From an uncultured Pseudomonadales bacterium (lineage in GTDB: Bacteria; Pseudomonadota; Gammaproteobacteria; Pseudomonadales; Pseudohongiellaceae): 47,352 nucleotides of DNA. The notes beneath the pieces were generated by a model, which was not told the origin of the DNA, did no database searches, and saw only the letters and a program-made list of their open reading frames with translations. The stretch covers positions 1 to 47,352 of the forward strand of contig CALKNV010000058.1 in NCBI GenBank assembly GCA_938091935.1, in the 5' to 3' direction. Each line of letters begins with the position of its first letter. The stretch's first letter is position 1. The translations under genes were made by a program, and so were the position numbers. This document shows, piece after piece, positions 42,678 through 47,352 of the stretch.

Positions 42678-45281
42678 ATGAAATCCGCAGAAATAAGACA
42701 GAAATTTCTCGAATTCTTTGCCGCACGAGACCACGAGATAGTATCCAGTAGCCCGCTGGTGCCGGCGAACGATCCAACCCTGCTATTCACTAATGCCGGG
42801 ATGGTGCAGTTCAAAGATGTATTCCTTGGCGATGAGAAGCGGGAGCGAGTCAGGGCCACCAGCTCACAGCGCTGCGTGCGCGCTGGTGGCAAGCATAATG
42901 ATCTCGAGAACGTGGGTTATACGGCCCGTCACCATACTTTTTTCGAGATGCTCGGGAATTTTTCGTTCGGAGATTATTTCAAGCGCGAAGCGATTCAGTT
43001 TGCCTGGGAATTTCTGACTGTCGAATTGGGATTGCCTCCGGAGAAACTCTGGATCACTGTCTATAAGGAAGACGATGAGGCCGCGGCGATCTGGATGGAT
43101 GAAATCAAAGTCGACCCGGACCGATTTTCCTGGCTGGGTGAGAAGGATAACTTCTGGGCGATGGGCGACACTGGCCCCTGCGGTCCCTGTTCCGAAATAT
43201 TCTATGATCATGGCTCTGACGTTCCCGGGGGTCCACCAGGTAGCCCTGACGAAGATGGCGATCGCTACATTGAGGTCTGGAATCTGGTCTTTATGCAGTT
43301 TGAACGTAAAGCCGATGGCACGATGACGCCATTGCCCAAGCCGTCGGTGGACACTGGTGCCGGTTTGGAAAGGCTAGCGGCAGTGCTGCAAGATGTGCAC
43401 AGTAATTATGAGATAGACCTGTTCGCGGAACTGATCTGCGATATCGCCAAAATTACGAATACGGAAGACCTCGAAAATAATTCACTACGAGTGATTGCCG
43501 ATCACATCCGGTCTTGTGCCTTCCTGGTTGTCGATGGTGTCATTCCCTCAAATGAAGGCAGAGGTTATGTGCTCAGGCGCATAGTCAGGCGTGCTGTCAG
43601 ACATGGTTACCGTCTCGGTGTAAAGGAAGTCTTCTTCTACAAGATTGTGGCTTCTCTCGCTCGGGCTATGGGTGCGGCTTACCCAGAGCTGTATCGGAAA
43701 CAGGAGTTTGTTGAAAAAATCCTGATGGAGGAAGAGCGGCAGTTTGCGCGGACGCTAGAAAATGGAATGGCTATTCTAGAAAAGGAGATAACAGAGTTAC
43801 AAGGAGACGTAATAGCAGGCGGGACCGTATTCAAGTTGTATGATACCTATGGGTTTCCGGTTGATCTCACTGCCGATATTGCTCGCGAACACAACCTCGT
43901 GCTTGATATGGATGGTTTTGAGGCAGCGATGAACGTACAGCGCGAGCAGGCCCGTGCTGCCAGTCATTTCACCGCTGTGGACAAGCTTAACCTCGAAGGT
44001 CTTGCCGCGACTGAATTTACTGGTTACGCCAGTTTACAGGGCGATGGCAGGGTGATCGGGATTTATTCATTGGCAAACGAAAAACTGCATACCGTACCAG
44101 TTGATTCTGAGGTGATAGTTATTCTCGATTCGACGCCATTTTACGGTGAATCTGGCGGGCAGATCGGTGATAGCGGAATTCTGGAGAATAACAATTCGCG
44201 CTTCGAAGTATCTGATACCCAAAAGCAGTCAGATGTTTTTCTTCACCGCGGCAAACTGGTGAGCGGAAACCTGAGTGTTGGTGACCAGGTACGAGCATTG
44301 GTTGCGGGCAATGATCGGTCAGCGATTACCCTAAACCATTCTGCAACCCACCTTATGAACGCAGCGCTGCGCAATGTTCTCGGTTCTCATGTCCTGCAAA
44401 AAGGTTCCCTTGTTGCCGCTGACAGGCTGCGCTTCGATTTTTCACACAATTCTCCAGTAACTGCGGCGCAACTGAAGCAGGTTGAAGAACAAGTGAACGC
44501 TGAAATCCTTGGCAACTCCGGGGTGGACAAGGAAGTAATGGGAATTGAGGCGGCTCGTGAAAAGGGTGCCCTGGCACTGTTTGGTGAAAAGTACGGTGAT
44601 GAGGTGCGTGTTGTTTCAATGGGTGGCGACTATTCCATTGAATTTTGCGGCGGCTGTCATGTTGATCGAACGGGTGATATCGGCCTGTTCAAGATAACAA
44701 GCGAGTCAGGTATTTCTGCCGGCGTGCGCAGGATTGAAGCGGTCACAGGGCATGGTGCTTTGGCATTGGTTGAGAAAGAAGAGTCAATACTTCGTGATGC
44801 TGCGGCGCTGCTGAAATCTGGCACTGATGAAATTCTCGACAAGCTGACTGGTCTGATCAGTCAGAATAAGACTCTGGAAAAACAGCTTGAACAAATGAAG
44901 TCGAAAATGGCGGCCAGCACTGGAGATGACCTCAGTGCGAGCGCTGTCGATTTGGCTGGTTCGAAGGTATTGGTCGCAAAGTTGGAAGGGTTTAACCCCA
45001 AGTCGCTACGGGACACCATGGACCAATTAAAGAACAAGCTGGGCACATCTGTGATCGTGCTGGGCAGTGCAGGTGATGGCAAGGTCAACCTGGTGGCTGG
45101 CGTGAGTAAGGATTTGACTGACCGGGTAAAAGCCGGTGAGCTGGTGAATATGGTTGCCCAACAGGTGGGGGGCAAAGGTGGCGGCAGACCAGACATGGCA
45201 ATGGCTGGCGGTAGCGAACCCGAAAACCTGCCTGCAGCGCTGGATAGCGTGCATGCGTGGCTGGAGGAGCGCCTCACATAG
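42678..45281 (+). CDS. alaS: Alanyl-tRNA synthetase
   Basis: An 867-residue class II synthetase of normal length. The N-terminal aminoacylation domain starts with I-R-Q-K-F-L-E-F-F and [11 protein letters not shown]. The editing domain has N-H-S-A-T-H-L and C-G-G-C-H, which bind zinc and clear Ser-tRNA-Ala. The C-terminal oligomerisation/C-Ala domain ends with [15 protein letters not shown]. lysC begins 11 bases after the stop, and alaS-lysC-csrA is the order in Pseudomonas. Confidence 0.98.
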   Translation: MKSAEIRQKFLEFFAARDHEIVSSSPLVPANDPTLLFTNAGMVQFKDVFLGDEKRERVRATSSQRCVRAGGKHNDLENVGYTARHHTFFEMLGNFSFGDYFKREAIQFAWEFLTVELGLPPEKLWITVYKEDDEAAAIWMDEIKVDPDRFSWLGEKDNFWAMGDTGPCGPCSEIFYDHGSDVPGGPPGSPDEDGDRYIEVWNLVFMQFERKADGTMTPLPKPSVDTGAGLERLAAVLQDVHSNYEIDLFAELICDIAKITNTEDLENNSLRVIADHIRSCAFLVVDGVIPSNEGRGYVLRRIVRRAVRHGYRLGVKEVFFYKIVASLARAMGAAYPELYRKQEFVEKILMEEERQFARTLENGMAILEKEITELQGDVIAGGTVFKLYDTYGFPVDLTADIAREHNLVLDMDGFEAAMNVQREQARAASHFTAVDKLNLEGLAATEFTGYASLQGDGRVIGIYSLANEKLHTVPVDSEVIVILDSTPFYGESGGQIGDSGILENNNSRFEVSDTQKQSDVFLHRGKLVSGNLSVGDQVRALVAGNDRSAITLNHSATHLMNAALRNVLGSHVLQKGSLVAADRLRFDFSHNSPVTAAQLKQVEEQVNAEILGNSGVDKEVMGIEAAREKGALALFGEKYGDEVRVVSMGGDYSIEFCGGCHVDRTGDIGLFKITSESGISAGVRRIEAVTGHGALALVEKEESILRDAAALLKSGTDEILDKLTGLISQNKTLEKQLEQMKSKMAASTGDDLSASAVDLAGSKVLVAKLEGFNPKSLRDTMDQLKNKLGTSVIVLGSAGDGKVNLVAGVSKDLTDRVKAGELVNMVAQQVGGKGGGRPDMAMAGGSEPENLPAALDSVHAWLEERLT

Positions 45282-45292
45282 GTGTAGCAGAC

Positions 45293-46543
45293 ATGGCTCT
45301 GATTGTTCAAAAATATGGTGGCACCTCTGTCGGCTCAGTCGAGCGGATTGAAGCGGTCGCAGAAAAGATTGTCAAATTTCGTGACCGCGGTGACGACGTG
45401 GTGATTGTGGTATCAGCCATGAGCGGGGAAACGAATCGCCTGACTGCCATGGCCCTTGAAATGATGGAACAACCTACCCCGAGAGAAATGGATGTTTTGC
45501 TTTCCACAGGCGAACAGGTAACTATCGCTTTGCTTTGCATGGCGTTGGAAAAGCGCGGTTACGGTGCGCGCTCGTTCACCGGCGGTCAGGTACGCATCCT
45601 CACTGATGAAGCGCACACCAAGGCGCGAATTCGTGAAATAGATAGCACTCGGATCATGGCGCAACTGGAACAGCAGAATGTTGTCGTGGTTGCGGGATTT
45701 CAGGGCGTAAATGAGAATGGTTGTATTACCACTCTTGGGCGGGGTGGTTCCGATACTACCGCGGTTGCATTGGCTGCAGCTTTGGATGCAGATGAGTGTC
45801 AGATCTATACAGACGTTAAGGGTGTTTACACAACTGACCCTCGCGTGGTCGAAGATGCCCGCTTGCTCAGTAGTATTACTTTTGAAGAGATGTTGGAGTT
45901 GGCGAGCCTGGGAGCGAAAGTGCTCCAAATTCGCTCAGTGGAATTTGCGGGCAAGTACAAAGTCCCGTTAAGAGTCCTTTCCACTTTTGAAGAAGGTCCA
46001 GGTACCCTTATTAGTCTGGAGGAAGACAAAGCAATGGAAAATCCAAGCATTGCAGGAATCGCATTCGAACGCGATGAAGCCAAGCTTACCGTAACCGGGG
46101 TACCCGATGTTCCCGGTATCGCCTACAACGTGATTGGTCCAGTGAGTGATGCTGGTATTGAAGTCGATGTCATTGTGCAAAACGTGGCAGAGGATGGTAC
46201 CAACGACATCACATTCACAGTGAAGCGTGCGGAAGGTGACAGGACCAAGGCGATTCTGGACACTGTGTCTAACTCGCTAGAGGCTCGCGATGTAATCCTC
46301 GACAAGAAAATCTGCAAGGTCTCTCTGGTTGGGGTGGGTATGCGATCCCATGCCGGAATTGCCAGCAAGATGTTTAAAGCCCTTGCGGAAGAGAATATCA
46401 ATATTCAAATCATCACTACCTCAGAGATCAAAATCTCCGTTGTCATAGAAGAAAAATACCTCGAACTTGCGGTGCGTGCGCTTCACAGTGCCTTCGAATT
46501 GGGTGATCCGGACGGCGAAAACAGCAGCAGTCGAGTGAGTTAA
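45293..46543 (+). CDS. lysC: Aspartokinase (LysC)
   Basis: A 416-residue enzyme phosphorylating aspartate, the first step to lysine, threonine and methionine. The kinase domain has V-Q-K-Y-G-G-T-S-V and G-R-G-G-S-D-T-T-A; two ACT domains follow from about residue 265 (V-T-G-V-P-D-V-P-G-I-A). The start is placed at ATG 45293 (M-A-L-I-V-Q-K-Y-G-G), where the family begins; the open frame extends 12 codons back into alaS. The two-ACT, single-function form is usually feedback-inhibited by lysine plus threonine. No lysine riboswitch is seen. Confidence 0.97.
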   Translation: MALIVQKYGGTSVGSVERIEAVAEKIVKFRDRGDDVVIVVSAMSGETNRLTAMALEMMEQPTPREMDVLLSTGEQVTIALLCMALEKRGYGARSFTGGQVRILTDEAHTKARIREIDSTRIMAQLEQQNVVVVAGFQGVNENGCITTLGRGGSDTTAVALAAALDADECQIYTDVKGVYTTDPRVVEDARLLSSITFEEMLELASLGAKVLQIRSVEFAGKYKVPLRVLSTFEEGPGTLISLEEDKAMENPSIAGIAFERDEAKLTVTGVPDVPGIAYNVIGPVSDAGIEVDVIVQNVAEDGTNDITFTVKRAEGDRTKAILDTVSNSLEARDVILDKKICKVSLVGVGMRSHAGIASKMFKALAEENINIQIITTSEIKISVVIEEKYLELAVRALHSAFELGDPDGENSSSRVS

Positions 46544-46578
46544 GCTGCTAAATGTGACTTGTTTCCGGCTCTAAATGG

Positions 46579-46607
46579 TTGGCAAGGCGTCAATATAGGC
46601 AGATACT
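46579..46607 (+). promoter_or_regulatory. Possible promoter of the csrA leader
   Basis: TTGGCA (46579-46584) and GATACT (46602-46607) are 17 bases apart, a fair sigma-70 match, 36 bases after the lysC stop. Transcription would begin near 46614, giving a leader of about 258 bases. Confidence 0.4.
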
Positions 46608-46610
46608 ATG

Positions 46611-46871
46611 GGAAAGCTGCGGGCAGAAAACTGACCTCAACCCGGTCTAACTCTCTGAAGTGCCCGTATCGTGCGGGTCAGTGAGCGCTGGGCGGAGGTT
46701 GTTCGACAAGTTGGAAAGCTTGTAAGAGTCGGAAGACTCGAATCAAACGGGAGAAACAACCAGGAGAGAGACCTCGCTCCGTTAACGGGTAGTTGCCATT
46801 GGCCCGCCGGCCTTCCGGGGCTTGACCTGCACCGAAGGAGTACACAAAGGAATGAGTAATGGAGAATTACA
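46611..46871 (+). promoter_or_regulatory. GGA-rich csrA leader, probable CsrA autoregulation region
   Basis: No protein or tRNA gene is visible in the 328-base lysC-csrA gap. It holds nine GGA words at 46611, 46694, 46713, 46731, 46750, 46763, 46837, 46849 and 46861. Two sit in loops of adjacent perfect hairpins: ACAAG/CUUGU (46706-46723) and GAGUC-GGAA-GACUC (46726-46739). ACACAAAGGAAUG at 46842-46854 is close to the CsrA target consensus, and the last GGA is the Shine-Dalgarno site itself. CsrA binds such sites in other bacteria and blocks its own translation; that it does so here is inferred. Confidence 0.6.
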
Positions 46872-47069
46872 ATGTTGATACTGACGCGCCGTATCGGCGA
46901 GACATTGATGGTTGGGGATGATGTAACGGTTACCGTGTTAGGGGTTAAGGGTAACCAGGTTAGAATTGGTGTGAACGCACCGAAAGAGGTGGCAGTTCAC
47001 CGCGAAGAAATTTACCAGCGCATCCAGAGAGAAAAAGGCGGTGATGCGCAGGGGGAAGGGGAGTCCTAG
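46872..47069 (+). CDS. csrA: Carbon storage regulator CsrA
   Basis: A 65-residue RNA-binding dimer that represses or activates translation of many mRNAs through GGA sites. [10 protein letters not shown] (with Arg7 after the first strand region) and V-A-V-H-R-E-E-I-Y (with Arg44) carry the known RNA-contact residues. The C-terminal tail [10 protein letters not shown] is variable in the family. GGAG seven bases before the ATG serves as the ribosome site and also as a likely target of CsrA itself. Confidence 0.97.
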   Translation: MLILTRRIGETLMVGDDVTVTVLGVKGNQVRIGVNAPKEVAVHREEIYQRIQREKGGDAQGEGES

Positions 47070-47101
47070 GGCTCTGGTTTTCTGACATTTGGAATATTGA
47101 G

Positions 47102-47136
47102 AAACCCGGTCATCGCTTTGGTGGCCGGGTTTTTTG
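47102..47136 (+). terminator. Terminator of csrA
   Basis: AAACCCGG (47102-47109) pairs with CCGGGTTT (47125-47132) and is followed by more T. It lies 33 bases after the csrA stop. Confidence 0.85.
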
Positions 47137-47335
47137 GTGTTTGGGACTTACAGTTGGAGGTGGGAGCTGTGAGGGATTGCGTCATTTGTCTGGGTCAAAT
47201 TGTTGCGCAATCGGACGAGCCGGGGGGAAGGGATTGACTCGCCCTTCGGGCAGCCTGCGGCCGTCTTGATTGCATACGCAATCAACCGAACCAGAGGGTT
47301 TTCACCGGGCTCAGCTCTCCGCCACAACCAAAAAA
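47137..47335. other. Non-coding stretch with repeated GATTGC/GCAATC words
   Basis: No gene is visible. GATTGCG (47175-47181) faces CGCAATC (47206-47212), and TTGATTGC (47266-47273) faces GCAATCAA (47278-47285) as a perfect 8-bp stem with a 4-base loop. GCCC-TTC-GGGC forms another small hairpin at 47241-47251. It could be a regulatory region, an RNA or a small repeat element. Confidence 0.35.
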
Positions 47336-47352
47336 GCCCCGCAATGCGGGGC
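47336..47352 (-). terminator. Terminator of a minus-strand gene beyond the right edge
   Basis: GCCCCGC (47336-47342) pairs with GCGGGGC (47346-47352) around AAT. An A-run precedes it on the plus strand, so on the minus strand the hairpin is followed by T6. The gene it ends lies outside the window. Confidence 0.7.

Noticed and set aside
46544..46871. tRNA-Ser or tRNA-Arg gene expected next to csrA in Pseudomonas
   Set aside because: No acceptor stem, anticodon arm or GTTCGAATC-type T-arm is present; the hairpins there present GGA instead.
47290..47320. CTCTCCGCCA near the right end, like the 3' end of a tRNA-Ser
   Set aside because: No matching GGAGAG acceptor strand or T-arm is found upstream, so it is a chance match.
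1..47352. CRISPR array
   Set aside because: No regularly spaced direct repeats of 25-40 bases were seen anywhere.

Overview
The window reads as a chromosomal segment of a gammaproteobacterium, probably marine and related to the Pseudomonas/Marinobacter/Cellvibrio side of the class. This rests on gene order: ffh-rpsP-rimM-trmD-rplS followed by dsbC-hom-thrC-recJ, and alaS-lysC-csrA, match the arrangement I know from Pseudomonas, as does a tadA/purL neighbourhood. The taxonomy is inferred from synteny and protein features, not from rRNA.

Layout. (1) 1-about 1570 is AT-richer than the rest and codes unlike it: the tail of a CxxC protein, an acidic orphan protein and a small tyrosine recombinase. 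It looks like one end of an integrated element. An AT-rich isomerase-like gene (1590-2270) follows, bracketed by a 10-bp direct repeat. (2) 2383-8568 is core: a YczE-type membrane protein, tadA, a lipoprotein, purL and a YqfO-like small protein. (3) 8541-10808 (minus) pairs a KAS III-like enzyme with a seven-helix membrane protein ending in a Fis-type DNA-binding domain, a candidate signal synthase/receptor-regulator pair. A NUDIX hydrolase follows. (4) 11884-14966 is a complete phage-shock module: pspA-pspB-pspC on minus with a clear sigma-54 promoter, and divergent pspF. (5) 14990-20586 holds a serine beta-lactamase-family protein, an oxidative-stress block (rubrerythrin, CCG-type Fe-S protein, DUF3501 protein, divergent oxyR) and a uracil-DNA glycosylase. 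(6) 20612-24425 holds a metallophosphoesterase, a Sfp-type phosphopantetheinyl transferase, a CorC/CNNM-type membrane protein and a CcsA-like protein. (7) 24603-33901 is the translation and threonine block with dsbC and recJ. (8) 33902-34623 is a long non-coding stretch with strong hairpins, before a DsbD/ScsB-type reductase with a duplicated N-terminal domain. (9) 37686-41101 (minus) is a Ser/Thr phosphorylation module: kinase, pseudokinase, PP2C phosphatase and FHA protein. (10) 41313-47069 holds an AI-2E family permease, alaS, lysC and csrA, the last behind a long leader rich in GGA motifs.

The least ordinary items are: the kinase/pseudokinase pair, in one reading frame separated only by a TAG, with no ATG/GTG/TTG start at the second domain's beginning and a likely frameshift over its membrane anchor; the 7TM-Fis regulator beside a KAS III-like enzyme; the DsbD with two N-terminal domains; the csrA leader with two hairpins presenting GGA in their loops; and the OxyR/rubrerythrin/DUF3501 block. 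No CRISPR array, rRNA or tRNA gene was found. Everything here is by eye; no database search or folding program was run.
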